From Datnioides undecimradiatus (taxonomy: Eukaryota > Chordata > Actinopteri > Lobotiformes > Datnioididae), in contig WARS01000981.1 in NCBI GenBank assembly GCA_008933995.1, forward strand, positions 1,178,001-1,242,000: a stretch of 64,000 bases of DNA, read 5' to 3'. A program made the position numbers and the translations under genes. The number at the start of each line of letters is the position of its first letter. Positions within the stretch are counted from its first letter, which is position 1. Below the pieces are notes generated by a model. It was not told the DNA's origin. It ran no database searches and saw nothing but the letters and a program-made list of their open reading frames with translations. Shown here piece after piece: positions 1-14,135 of the stretch.

Positions 1-3000
1 ATCTGTAGCTGGTTTACATCGCAAAACACTGTCTTGAGCGGACAAAGTCAGCTAATTCTTCCGGCCTCCTGGGGCTGATCTGGTAAACACGGAACGTAGC
101 TGGCTCGCCATTTAGAAATTGATTTATCAGCCAGTATTAAACACTAACTAACAGTAGATCCATACAGTGTAGCTAAGTTACAGCTAGCTGGCTAACCTTT
201 ATCTGTACTGATTTGTTGGCTGCCTTGCTAACTTAGCCAGCTGATGTTGATCCATGAGACTAACTTATGTATTATGAGGAATATTATAAATTGTTTTGAT
301 GTTAGCCAAAAGTAAATGATGCGAGCAAAAGAGTGAAACAAGGCTGGGTAGCTACCCTTAACCAAGCTAAGTAAGGTTAGCATGGTGTAGCGTGTAGCAT
401 GGATCTGGAGCTCATTGCTTTGTGACAATAAAAGTAATTTCAAAATGAGATAATAGTCCAAAAAACATATGAACTTCACAAACAGTGACATAATTGTAAA
501 TAGTGTATGTATGTAAATATATATTCCTGCATTCAGTGTCTGTCTTGTCTGATGCCCAGGATGACCCTGACTCAAGCCTAGTGTGGGCGAGTATGCACAG
601 GCAAACAGGATGCTGGCTGCAGTTCGCTCCAAGGTCATTACCTGTGTGTCATCCTGTGTCATTAATTATAAAGACTTTCTGAAAAATCCACCCAAGCAAG
701 TTAAAATATGAAAATAATTATAATAATAAATATATTCTGTAACTGCTGGTTCAAAAAGTGAACATGACACAAATATTGCAGAGTAGACAGAGAGAGGTGA
801 TGTGTCATAAGCTCAATGGCCTTACCAGTCCAGTATAAAAGATATGTATTAAATCTCAACATAAAAGCAACTATTTCTGTCTTCTGAATTCCTGCAGTGC
901 TTAATCTGCACACCAGTGCCACCCACTGTGTCTTTTCTTTTTCTGCCCACTCCTAATAAACAGGAATATTCAGTGTCATTGCTGTCAGAACTGATAGGGA
1001 TTCATAGTCTGAGCACAATGACATCAATATCTGCATGCGTTAGATCCTGGGCTCCTTCCAGTGTAACCTTGTTATCAGAGAAAAGCTGTAAAAAGAGCAA
1101 AAATGCAGGGCAGGTCTGGTAAATCTGGTGTCAGTCAAGCTGCCTGTTACCTTTTTGTGTCTTTAAATGAATGGCAGCAGATGCACTCCGGTGACAGATA
1201 CGTGAGATATTAATGCAAATTCCCAGCCTTGAGGTTTTGGGTGTATGAATAGTTTTCTTACAACCTCCACAACTTCTTAGTCACCAGCACAACGGCATTA
1301 CTGATGGCTCTGATGGTAATGAGGACATATTGTTTTATTCCCATTATACTGGAATGAGTGACGTACCCAGTCATTTTACAACAGGAGCTCCTGCAGAATG
1401 AGCTCAAATCTCTGTGGTTCAGTCCAATTCATGCCATCCAGGTGAAGTTAAACAAACTTGTCCTCTAAAAAGCTTCTTGACATGAAATCTTTTCCCCAAC
1501 TTTCCAACTCCATGATGAGGCTGAAGTGCTAACCTGCCAGTGGTCTCACAGCATGATGAGCACCAACAATGTTCCAATTACAAGATATAACTCTATTGCG
1601 TCTCTGAAAGGGAATCAAAGCCCCCTTTTTTCTATCTTGCCCAGACCCAAGTCAGCAGGGAAGAAGGAACAAAAGTGATTTTGCCTTTATAGATATAGCC
1701 TATAAGCAGTCCAATATAATAAAATAATATCCCTTTATAGCCTTTATATTCAATCTAAGTCTTGTAAAAACTGTTCTCATGAGGGTTGATGATATCCACT
1801 TTTTTCTCTGGCAGCATGCAATAATACCGAATCTTGTTTATAATGTCGTTTTAAAAATAACTGCATTACATTGCTGTTTCACCTCTCCCAATCCCCGTTC
1901 TCCTTTGTCACGAGTGTGACAGCACAACACGCGTATGGAAATCTCTCAGATATAACGAATTCAGCGAGGACTGCTGTCTGCGGAGGGGCTTTAACGCGAG
2001 GTGAAGATCTTGCTCTTAGACCCCGTGCAAGCAGCTGCGTCCTCCAATCACATCCTGACAAGGTGCGCGGAGGCAAGTCTCGTACTTTTTTTTTACCGCA
2101 TTGACCACAAATGCTCCTTTGAACTTAACGAGCTCGCCTATGATTCATAGACAGCTTAACAAAATTATTTCAAAATGACTTTAATGATTGATACAAGTGT
2201 CCGTCTAGAGGCTTTTATTCCTTTCATTCTTCAAATTAAAGTTCAAGAGAAGAGGGAGGTTATAAATGGGTGTAATTAGGGCTAACAACTATGAAACAGT
2301 CTGCAGTCTGCCTCCCTGCACGTTCCCCCTGATTGCAACGGAGCTGTGAATTTCATGTTGCTGGCGTGCAACATTATTCTACGCTGCATATTCTTATTGA
2401 TAAGGATGCCATCAACAGAAGATAACAACACCACTACAGCTGTTTTTGGATACAACAAGTTTGATGTCGCCCCATTGGTAAACGTACATCAAATCGCTGA
2501 CAATTCAGGTTTAATAATGATAAATGCAATAGCAGCCCACAGCTAAACAGACAGGCTTCATGCACCGGGCTGAAGAAACACTTGCGAAATAACCCTAAAA
2601 TGAACGAGTACCCTCAAGAATGAGCCCTTTTGCTCATCCTGTCATCACAACTGCATCAGCACTTTGCACTACATGTAAAAATAAAGTCACCAGCCACAGT
2701 CTGTAACACAGGAATGCGGCCTTGTTCCTGCCTTATTGCACGCTCCAACCCCGTGATTAAAGCCCAGCTCTCTGATGGCTTCTGACTCAGTGCTACTGCT
2801 GAAGCATCCTGTAGTCATCACAGTCTGAGTTCCTCCCCACATCTCTGCTTGTAAATGGTGGAAATGGTTGGCAGGCCTCCCTGTCATCCTTTTGTCTAAG
2901 AGCTTTTTAGAGTGTTTTGGTTTTCCTCCCTCGCCGTTTTTAACCTCACATGTCCGCCTGTCATAACCAAACGCTCTCAAAGTTCTGCAATTAATTATTT

Positions 3001-3339
3001 GATCAAGGTCGTCAAAAAACAAAAAAATTTTGATCTCATCTAGACTCCCTGCATGGACTATTATTATAATAAGCTGCAGTCAGCCTCTACATAGTCATTT
3101 GCCTTGACTCCAACACACAAACGTGCCTTCATTCATATGTCAGCGACCCTGCCAAAGCTAATGAATGCATGTTTGTCACAGTTATTGTTTTGACTTTGCG
3201 GAGCTGCTGTCAAAAGATGAATCCATGTTTGTGTGCTGAAGATGAGCCAATGAATGCAAGACTTTTTTTTGTGAATAAAACAACAATATGATGATGTGTT
3301 TACTGGTTGTCTGATGAAGTACTCGCAGGCATAATTTTA

Positions 3340-3342
<3 letters not shown>

Positions 3343-3412
<70 letters not shown>
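3343..3412. repeat. (GT)35 microsatellite
   Basis: A perfect 70 bp GT run, the longest simple repeat in the window. It produces spurious Thr-His ORFs on the minus strand. Confidence 0.99.
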
Positions 3413-3415
<3 letters not shown>

Positions 3416-4346
3416 CGCAGCTGGCTGAATGCAAAGACAGGTCAAGGCCGTAGCTGTAGGGGAGGCGACAAATCAGCGGCCTGTATGACTGCTGAGGTCC
3501 CCAGTCAAGCGTGCGGCTAATCTCTGCCTGCATTAGACTAAATCATCTCCATATCGGGGGAAGCGTGCATGCAGGTGCAGTACTGCACACTCTCTGCCAT
3601 CACCTGCGTGAGCTTTTGATCTTGCCCTTGCAGTTTCCTTTCACTCACATAAATAAGACAGTAGGTGAGGTCTTGCAGGCCAGAATGGTCAACGGGCTAT
3701 TCCATCCAGGAGGCTTCACCCACGCCTGAGGATGGAAGGTGATGTCAGTGTGATGGGATTCAAGAACAATGTCCTTTTAACTCACAGTGCAACAAAAAGC
3801 TGTTGCTAATGTGAGGATGTGACCAGCCTCGGAGTGACAAATCTGCCTTATTCTGCATTAAAACATAATAAAAGTGCAGTTTTTCCCGTATTACCACGAA
3901 GACATCAAACCCCCTGATGCCGTACCACTCTCATAACATCCTCTTCCTGTTGTCTCTGGAGTCATAGGCTCCCATTGTTTTTAAAAACCCATTAAAAAGA
4001 GCTTGAAGAGATGCAATGAGACGTCTGGGAGTTTTCCTAACGTAATATTATGCGCAATCATTACAGCTGTGTCAAATCTCATTTTGTTTTACCCCAGATT
4101 ATAATATGACCTGCATCACCACTTTACATTGTCTGAAGATTTACTGTTTAACACAAGTTTGGAACAGTATTCAGTAAAGGCGAAACTATTGCCCCCTAGA
4201 TTTAATAACTAGCTGCGTGACCAAGGCTGTTCAGCTGATTTCATTCAGGAAAGCTCCTATTTAAATGTGTCTTTAAGAGCTGTTCATTCTTAAGGACGCA
4301 CTGACAGGCAAGTATAGGAAGCTCAACGTTCAGATGAGTCATAATA

Positions 4347-4380
4347 ATGACAATAATAATAATCATCATCATCATCATTA
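4347..4380. repeat. AAT/CAT trinucleotide repeat
   Basis: Short AAT repeats followed by ATC repeats in an AT-rich context. Confidence 0.85.
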
Positions 4381-7300
4381 TGCATGTATATTGTGCAGAT
4401 ATAACATTATTCTTTGCCTGGCTGGCTATAATGAAGGCTTAAATGAGCGTGTTGTAGACTTTGCACAGGCTCTTTCTGGACGGTGAAAAACAGATGCCAT
4501 TCACGGTCTGTGCCTCCTTCAACCTTCGGGATACCATTCACTCAGACGTGCCATATAAACACAGTCACATCCCTGCCCTTGACTGTGCTCTCATCTTCAG
4601 GTGGAACAACATCAGTCAGCGCTGGCGGCTCACTGTCACATTAATTTCTCTGGGTTTTGAGCAGAATATCCCCCGGATACCTGCGGGGACGGAGGGATCA
4701 CCTGCATCCTTCAAGGACCTGAGTGGGTAGGTCTCAGGAGGAATCTGTGAGGTCTTAATGCAGCCATCCCACAAGTGAAATGTTTGTATGCGTCAACATC
4801 ACTTTCAGAGTTAATGTAAATTTAGATTTCTACTGTAAGATGAATAAAAATATTGTTGAAGTAGACAGAATCTCCTTCAGCATCAGTCGCCTAATAATGC
4901 CAACATATCACACTGTTCTCTGCTTGATTGATCACTGATATCCGCCTCTGCAGTACATGCATCAGCAGATCTATGTTTCAAGCTCTACGCTTCAAAGTGT
5001 GATGCTGACGGTAGCCCTGTAACCTCATTTCTGGAAGCAGCCCTAAAGCGTAATGTTTTGATGTGTCGTCAGTATCAGGTGAAGTCACGTAATGACAGTG
5101 AAAAGGCTGTGTGGGGTGGAGGCTGGGGTGGGTGAACACCAGAGTTTTACCCACAGTCACAGCGTGGTGTATGTGTAATACAAGCAACTTTGGTTTCTTA
5201 ACTAGCAACCGAACATCACCTTTGCTTTCATGTGAAATGTTTCTGAGCAAACCTTACTTTGAAAGTTTAACCTGATGCTGCATACTTATTACCCGCTGAG
5301 CAATGCATGTGCACAACTTAAAAGGGTTCCTGCAGCATTAGAGTCCGTAATGTTGGTTGAGGATTTAGAGATTTTCAGATCTTGCTCTGAAAAAAAAGGA
5401 AATTGACACATCTTTGGCAGCTAGTTCAGCTTCAAGGCCTCTTGGAAACGTGCGCAGCAACATGGCGCATCTTGATTTGGGATTTTCTCTCACAAATTCT
5501 TTTAAGCTCGATCGAGTTATCTTCAAGTCTTTTCACAAATGCACAATAGGAAGTCTGGACTTTGACCAGGGCCTCCCAAAGACTTCCACATGATTGTTTG
5601 AAGCCTCTCCAGTTTTAATTTGGCTCGGGTCAGCGTGCTGTTCTGCAGTCTCACCCAGATGTGTGTGCAAGTGTGCGTACGTGTGGCATGTGTGGCTCCA
5701 TCTCTAACTGTATATATTTCCCTCTAATTCATTCTTGTCATTTGAATGTGAGTCAGCCATCTCAAGGACATTCAGAATCATTTGGATGCAATTAGGAGTG
5801 ACACTGCAGAGAAGAATATCCGGCGACTGAAGCGTTTGAGCTTTTCATTTTTAATTAATTTTTAGAAGAGAAATGTGAACCAAAGATCTGAGACAAAAAA
5901 AGAAAATAGAAAATTCAGACTGCAACAGCACAAACTGCAAAAATTATAAAATCTGATTAATTCTCTTCGCCTGAAGTCAAACGAGAAGCAGGATTCAAAT
6001 GTGGCATGTTCAGGTTGCCATATACAGACTACGACCTTGAGGCAAGTAGCATATGTGTGTTCTGTACGGCTGCAAATGACTGTACCACCAGCAAGCTAAC
6101 AATCTCTACACAAAGCGCTTCCGCTGGAAAGGTTTGCCGACAAAACATACTGTCGGTGGACAGTATCAACGGTATACTAACTGTCTAATTTGTAATTGTT
6201 TTTCAATTTAAAATTAAAATTACAGAGTAATATTCTTGGTATTAGTCATTCTCTGTATATGAAGGGAGATCTTCGTTTTTTATTTGCAACAATCCAAAAC
6301 TGAAAAAAAACCATATTGTCTCATGAAAACCGCTACAATATCCTGGTGTGAAACTACTGTCTGAGACATTAAGTCTACTTCACATTCATTGTATTAATTA
6401 GAGACTTATTAACACTTTTTAGTAAAATGTCCCTGAACTCTCCTGGATGGAGATTTATTAAAAAAAAACAAAAAACAAAACCTGAGCTGGGTTTCAAGAC
6501 AAATCCTTTTTTGTGGCAGGTTTTATCTGCAGAGCTCAGGGCAGGAGACAAAGGCTTTTGTTTTAGTATATGTAAGAAGTTATGTTTGACATATCTTTTG
6601 CTACTGAAAAAGTATTTTCGTTACATATCTAAATGGACAGGACACTTGTATGCGGACTGTGTAATAAACACAAATTCAATGAAACAAATAGGAACTTTCT
6701 GTCGTCAAGCATATTTCACATTAGCCATCTGATTACTATTTTGTTGCGTTTCAGATTTTTGGTTTTTATTTTTCATGCTATTATGTACCTGCCATGGACC
6801 AGAGGCCCGACATTAATTGTTGCTGTTGTTTATCGATCCATTAGATAAATAACAAAGCAAGCCTGGATGGATACATAATGAAAAAAGTGATCTCTTAACT
6901 TAATTCGAGGATAAAACACACGAGGGAGCTGAAGCATCTGCTGAGAAAAGTCAGTCTGTAAAACTAAGAAGAAAAATCCAAATCAAACATTAAAATATAG
7001 GATTTATAAGTGGCATTCAGCACTTTCCTAACCTGACGCCCAAACAGCGGACATCTAATTCATCAGCGCCTTTCAAGAGCTTAATCTGATCCGACACAGC
7101 CTCAAACACAAAAATCACTTGGTCATAGTAAAAAGACTACTCGGTGCTAAGGAACCATCATGGTAAATACAAACCAACGTTGACTGCTGGTGAACAGGAA
7201 GCACTGGAGTCTCCCATGTCAACGTCTGACTTTTTGCTGACTCATGCAACCACCACAAATGCCTCCTTATGTGAACTTTGGGGCTACATGGCGATACATT

Positions 7301-8308
7301 TTCGTGAAGCAAAGACAAAACTGAAAGAAGCTAGTCGCTGAAGTTGAGGACCTCAAACCAGGCCAGAAGGCTATTAACTATTAACCTTAATGCTAAACAA
7401 AGGACAAAGGAGCAGGATTTAGTAAAGTGTAGGATAACGGTGGCCACCACAAACACAGAAAAATGTGAAAATCCTTCCTGAGAACCAGTGTTTGGTTTCT
7501 CTCTTCTGGGCTACTCCAGAAAAACATTGCTGTAGGATTACATTCAATTACAGAACAGCTTTAGACTCATCACAGGACCCAGCACAGCCTATGTATAATC
7601 ACCCAAAGTTATTAATCTGGACCTGAGAGCAGCAGTAGGAGACCTAAGCTGAGGGATCTGAGGGATGTGAATGCTCTTTAGGGACAGCAGGGGGTTAAAA
7701 GTCGCTTTTATAATCTGGTTCAAGATGGTGAAGCCTGCTCTCTGATCTGTTTGTTACTCAGCAAGCTGAAACAGCCTGCTGCTGCTCAACAGATGTTCTG
7801 CTTCAGCAAAACCGTGAATATTTTCTTTGACAACGCTGCATGGTCCTGCTGGGGTTTCGACATGAAAGTCAGGTATTAGCTATTTCTCTCTACGCCAATA
7901 CAGCTGCTTTTGCAACCCGCATTTGAAGCTTCATTTGGGTGTAAATCATGTCTGCCAGTGCATAAATGTGAGTAGCAAACAGAGCGGTAGAGAGTTAACT
8001 GTGCAGAGGAGTGGTGCTCAAGAGGGCAAAAGGAAATGGTGGAAGGCTAGGTGGAGGTAAGGTGGGGAGTCTGGGTGCATCAGAAACCAGTCTCAAGCAG
8101 AGGTGGGCAGCTGGGATGGGCTGCTCGTCCAGCAGAGCAGGCTGGCAAGAGGGGGCTGTGAAGCTGTGAATGTGTCGCCAAGGAGCTGCTGAATAAACAG
8201 GCTGTGAAGAACAGACAGAGGAGGAGGATGAGAGAGAAAGCCAAAAAGGCATAGGAGAGCCCTCATGTGTGCCGCCCAGGGGGTGGTGGTGGGAGGAGGG
8301 GAGGGCTG

Positions 8309-8350
8309 CGTGTCTGTGTGTGTGTGTGTGTGTGTCTGTGTCTGTGTGTG
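8309..8350. repeat. Interrupted GT microsatellite
   Basis: GT units with CTGTGT interruptions inside a locally GC-rich, purine-rich stretch. Confidence 0.9.
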
Positions 8351-11300
8351 GCAGGGGGAGGGCGATGAGAGCCAAACTGGTAGCAGACATCCGGGCTTGG
8401 TGTGAGAGATTATGGGGAACGGACACTCTCCAGAGCAGAGATCCGCTGAGGAGCCGCAGTCGTCCTGGCACCTGACACTGATGGCGGGAGGCTATTGGAG
8501 GCTTTATAGCAGTCAGGCATGGTCAAGGGGCAGGAGCCGTGTAAGAGAAGTAGCTGAGTGACAGAAGCCAGGCATGGGTCAGATTAAACACTACAGCAGC
8601 ATGATTGGACATCAGGGACGGGGCACAATGATTGGTTGAAGGTTTTCCATTCAGTGTGCAATTCAGTCAGGTGAGTCACACCAGAAGTAATTATTTTAAT
8701 ATCTTTTAACTGTTTTTCATACTGGAGCCAACACCAAAGGCCTGCTGTAACCCAACATTGTTAATGTCTATACTCAGATTCAAATATTAATATTACTGAC
8801 TTGAATTCTCTTAGAAACTGTGAAAAGCTGGGGTTTGATTTGCACCATAGCTGCTCATACATGTATAACTCAGTTCTTATAGCTTATTTAAACTGATTAA
8901 GTCCTACAGGAGTGAACCAACTTTTGGTTTAAAGGGTCAGTTACTCTAATTATGACATTTTCTTTGTTACCCTCAGTGCATCCAGTCATGAGTATAAGCA
9001 TAGTTTTGATTTATAATTTGTTTCTACTTAAGGAATACTGTGAGGAAGATTGTCCTATGGATTGTCAGGAGTAACTGCTGTGTCTGGATGCTACTCAAAA
9101 GATATGAAATATGTTTTTCTTTGTCATTTGATTGAACTGAAACATTAAAATTTGACTATCTTGTCACAAACCAGGCTTTATCTGCCTAAACATGAAGGCA
9201 TGAAGCTGACTTGATGGGCCCTGTAATGTTTTGGCTGATCAGCGATCAGAATCGTGAGCTGTGTTAGCCTCTAAAGTATGCAAAGTTTGAGCAGAAGGAT
9301 GTGATGAGGCACACTTGAACCATGCATACTGTGATTTTTCACAGATCTGCACTGTGTTTGCTTAACACTCCTCCCAGTGCAGAGGTGTTGTATTCCCCAT
9401 GTTCCATTCCTGTGACGATGACACCTCCTCTGTCTACTCCCACTCAGCACTGATTAGATGTCATACTGGGCAGCGGGGACTGCACTTTTGAATTCACAAG
9501 TGAAACATATATGCACTGCGGCTCTGATACAGTTTGTACGTGCACTGTGTCAGATCATTGTGTTCTCTGTCACGGTAATGAAGAGTCTAACCCTGTGTAA
9601 CCGAGGCGTGCATTCAGTCTCCGTGAGATCTCAGTGGGTTTCTCTGCATTAATGGTTCTTATAGGTACTGTCAACCGTGACACAGATGACTGGGTATACG
9701 CAAAGCTCTTTGGATATGCAGTGTTAAATTATGAACTGATAAAAGACAGCCACTTTGTGAACTTCATCTGGTTTGCCATAAAGGAGGCAGAATGAAGTTA
9801 AATCCCATGCATGATGCCAGATATATCTCATTTATTTTAATTTACTTAATTTACTATTTTTATTGTTCAATTTGTTTAATTCCTTTCTTTTAAAAGCTTG
9901 TTTGAAAGCTTTTTGATATAAACTTTAGAAAGTATCACTGACATATTTCCGGTTATTAACATTAGCAGTAACATCTTGACAATCCAGAGTAGTTGTTACT
10001 GATTTATATACACATCTACATATATATGAAATGCAATCATAACATTACTTCTTATTTCTATAACAAGCAAAATTAACTGGAAGGCCCTATTAAGTTACCA
10101 TGCAGAGCGCTGTGCGCTATGATGTGCACAGGGAAGAGGCAGCAGCTGCCATATCGCCAAATGGGCACGGTGGGCCAAGCTGTGTTGTGTTTAGGGACAG
10201 CGGAAACATTTTGTTTGCACCTAAAATGAAAAGATATTTCTACTTAGATGAGCTTCAGTTTACATGCAATACTTAAATCATCTTAGCAAAACATGACCTA
10301 TTTGATCTTTTTTAAATATTTATATTCAAAGATAGTCTTTTATTCAAAGAGCTTCTCATTCTTACTGATTTTGTAAGTTACCTTTTATAAACTAAATGTG
10401 TCCTCTATGGATTTTAGCCACTGTTTTGCCTTGGGTACCAATTTTTTCCAGCCCGTTGTAATTAGTTTGAGTGCTGCATTACTCTGAATCTAAAAAATCT
10501 TATTATTTCTTTTTCAAGCTTTTGGAATATGTTTGGTTTTGTAGATATCCAACTGTACAGAATAGTTGTATTCGGTCTTAATCATCTGAGCAGTAGGTTT
10601 GGGGGGGTTGCATGGAGAAAAATATATGTATGATCACACCCTTATGTTTCCAAGAGTCCCTCTAACAGCTGGGATTGTTTCCTGTCTTCATGGACATGGT
10701 CAATGATGTTCTGAAGTACCTTATATTTATCTTCCAAAGCATATCTCTGCCAGTTGAGTGATCTTATGTAGAGGAAACTATCTTTGAGACTTTCCACACA
10801 TTCCCTCACCCATTTATCCTTGATATGATAGAGATCTTATTTTGTTGTCCTGCAGTACTTCATGGATTTTTCCAGTTCTATTTTGGGGGTTATAGGTTAT
10901 TTGGTGAGTCCTCTCCATGTATCACGGATGAGGGTGGAGATGAGATGTATCTAAGAGAAACAGAATCTTAAATGCCAGTCTGTGCAATGAGCTACTCACT
11001 TTACTTTAATGTAGTGAGAAACATTGTATCATCCATAACATTAATATCATCTTTTGGTTTGGTTTCCCTCCATCCAGCCTATGAATTTGGTTTAAAGCAT
11101 TCAGTTCCTGTTTTAGAACTGGTAAGGCAGAGATTGATGGAAGGCAGCTATGCTCCTAGAGTCATGGTTGAAGCAAAAGACAACTCAGCTGGGTTTTCAT
11201 TGAATAATGTATCACCTATGGAGCAGCCTTGCATTCAGATGGCTTAAAATAGTTAATATTTTCATAATTATGCCTTATGACGTAGTTATTTCACAGTCCT

Positions 11301-13054
11301 TTGCAATTAAAACCCGTTAGACATTTTTATTTGCATTTGTGTATTCAAGTATACATGTGCTTTGCTTTGTAATCATGCACAGCGTATGCATTTGGCCCAG
11401 AGGGTTGTTTCCTTTGATATTATATGAATTCATGCACACACAAAAGACAGCTGTTGGAATCTCTTTTTCGGATTTACACCGGGAGTGTCACCGTTTCTAA
11501 GACTTTGTGTTTTGTCGCTCAAAGCACATTTATTGGCCTTGGATGAAAGCAATGAGGACTGTGAAGGTTGATGGCTGTCAGCTCATTAATCATATTTTCA
11601 GGGGGAGAGTCCTCTTGGAAGATGCCTTACTGTTCTGGCATGTCTTTGCACAAAGCAAATACACGGTCTGAGATCGTTCGCAGGGCAAACCAATCTAAAT
11701 GAATCAAGTCTTATTTTCTTTTTCTCCCACTGCCTCTGGTGGTTTGAGAAAATGAAAGCAACTCTCTGTGTTGCTGCTCAGCAGGCTAGGAGGCTAATTT
11801 GGCCACAGCATTGCATCTAAAGGTGTTTAGAATCACCTCTTTTCACTTGTATTTTACATAAATTAGAGTCTGCTAGTAATGGACACTATTACTGACACCA
11901 TACAATAATTAATAAATAACTAATAGTCAGTTTAATGACTTTAAACTTGTTTATTATGGGATTGCAATTTGCCATTAGTAATATTACCAAGCCCAGGAAA
12001 CTCCCCACTCAATAGCATCAGGAGTCCAGGACTTAATTGTTGTCTGACCAAGGCCTGGATCAGAGGGTCAGTTTCATCTCAGTCTTATAATTTTGTCTGG
12101 GATGTGTTAGCTTGTGGTGCAGAAGTTGGGCCTGGTGCAAGGCTTTGAAGCCAGTTCGGCATAGTATCCAAACCATGTGATGACAACGTCTCATGTGAAA
12201 ACTATACCCGAAAAGTGTTTCCTACACACTTCTATTTAAAAAGAAGTAGCCGTTAAATGATGGATACAACGATGGATCTCAACAATTCAATCAGTTCAGT
12301 CCAATAACATTTGAAACATCTAGAGAACCTGCACAGTTAAATCATTTCATTCTCGTTCAAGTTAGCAGACGGCTAAAGTGTAAGTTATCCAACTTGGCCA
12401 ACAGAAATCTTTGGTGCACATATTATATGAGGCGCTGTGGCCTGTAGACTATCATCCGGGTCATTTCTCTGCAGTGGGAAGAAGCTTTTTGGCTTCATGT
12501 ACTAGGCATGAGCAACTTTCATAGGAGTGAAAAGGGCTTAGCTACTGACACTGTATCCCATCCTCCTGTTCTCAGCTAGCATCCTCCAAAAGAGGAGAAA
12601 TGTGCTTACTGCTACTAAAGACATGATCAAATCAGAAAGAGCCAAATGAAACTATGCATCTTTGTGAAATATTTGATTCTACAGACATGTTGATGTCGTA
12701 ACGACTAGCTGATGGCTGCTGAAACTACTAGCTGATGAGCTACATGTGTTAGCCGGCTGGAACATGCTAATGCTACTCAGTCACATTAGCTCTAAGAGCT
12801 TCTTTGTCCATCTGTGCTGTGGAGTTTACCATCCCCTGACAGTTTCTTCTGGGGATTGCACATCAGCAAATTCCATTCAATAAACTGGGTTGTTGCTAAA
12901 AGGCTCGCTGTGGTAGCTTTCTTCTCAAAGGTCAGCAGAGCCAAGACTGCTTGTAACTGGTCAGCAGTACAAGTTTGTAGGTCAAAGTTCAGTAAACATC
13001 TGAAAAGTCCAGGAAAAGTCTTTTATTTATTTTCCTTATTTTTGGAATTTCATG

Positions 13055-13101
13055 TCACATTATATATATTACTGTAATATATATATTATATATAGTATAT
13101 C
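13055..13101. repeat. AT-rich palindromic tract
   Basis: Alternating TA/AT sequence with a short central spacer (ACTG) that can fold as an imperfect hairpin. No further identity. Confidence 0.6.
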
Positions 13102-13792
13102 TTTCCTCAACACAGCCTTTCCTGTTAACTGACATTAAAAAAACACTAGTGCTGAGATGATGGAGCAAACATTAATCTGTTCGCAAATATGAAACAATAA
13201 TAACAAATTATATGTCTCAACTTGAGTTATACAGCCTGCAGCAGCAATGTGATTTCCTTTAATAAATCATAAAGTTGCTCTCACAGGCGGCAGTTATTCT
13301 CTTACAATCATGTTATCTTAGTATGAGCACTAATTCCCACTTAAAAACTTCAGTTTCAGACTGCTACGATTCTCACTTACTAGTAATTTAAATTTCTGTG
13401 GAAGGTGTCATTTAGCCTAATCAGTGACATTAATTATGCCTGCTTAATTAGCCACCCGCCGTTTCTCTTGAAAACTATAATATCAAACTTTTTACAGATG
13501 TAAAGACGCAGATGATTTAAAAAAAGAAAAAGAATGTCCCCTTAAAAAAGACTAAAGGAGCGGATTCATTTATTTTCCTTCAGACAGTGAAAGCTTATCA
13601 CAGGCTAAATATTGCTTTAATTTAATAAGAGAAATGTGTGAAATCAGGGGTTTTCTCAACAGACATGAATGTGACTACAGTGTAAAACAGTTGTACAGTC
13701 AAAATAATGAACAAGTTCTCTAAAGTAGCGGCACCTATATGTATTATTTTTGTAATTTGACCAAGTCAGAAGACATCCAGGCTTTCGCTTCA

Positions 13793-14135
13793 TTTCCACC
13801 CATCTATTGTCCGTAACTGCTTTATACTTTTTGGGGTCACGGGGTTCCTGGAGCCTATCCCAGCAGTCACTGGGTAGGAGGCGAGGTACATCCAGGACAG
13901 TTGCTAGTCTGTTGCTAGGAACACGTTGACAGACAAACTCATCCACACTCGCATTCACTACAGTCAATTTAGAGTTTCCAATTCACCTGTCGTGTCATTT
14001 TTGGGTGGTGGGAGGAAGCCGGAGTGCCTGGAAGGAACCCACGTAGACTCAACACAGAAAGGACCCAGTCGAGACTTGAACCTGGGACCTTCTTGCCGTG
14101 AGGTGAAGCGCTAACCACCAAGCCACTGTGCCACC
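13793..14135 (-). mobile_element. tRNA-derived SINE-like fish repeat
   Basis: On the minus strand the head reads GGTGGCACAGTGGCTTGGTG then GTTAGCGC, a degenerate A-box, with B-box GGTTCAAGTCT (complement of 14072-14082). Next come CTTTCTGTG, GTGGGTTCC, CTCCGGCTTCCTCCCACC and later GACTGCTGGGATAGGCTCC. This order is the signature of a very common teleost repeat usually ending in a GGATGGA tail, here seen as GATGGGTGGAA. The two flanking ORFs are frames within it. Confidence 0.85.

Larger units (their letters stand above)
1..13792. other. Downstream flank, no gene recognised
   Basis: AT-rich non-coding sequence. It contains GT microsatellites (3343-3412 and 8309-8350), a short AAT/CAT repeat near 4347-4380, and a T- and A-rich tract with a possible decayed coding relic on the minus strand at about 10400-10970. 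Short ORFs have no recognisable domains. I see no RNA gene. Confidence 0.6.

Noticed and set aside
3182..3533. Two overlapping minus-strand ORFs rich in Thr-His repeats
   Set aside because: They are translations of the (GT)35 microsatellite with no domain or splice context.
7995..8471. 158-codon minus-strand ORF
   Set aside because: It is Ser/Leu/Pro-rich low-complexity translation of a purine-rich, GT-repeat region. No domain, no family resemblance and no splice structure.
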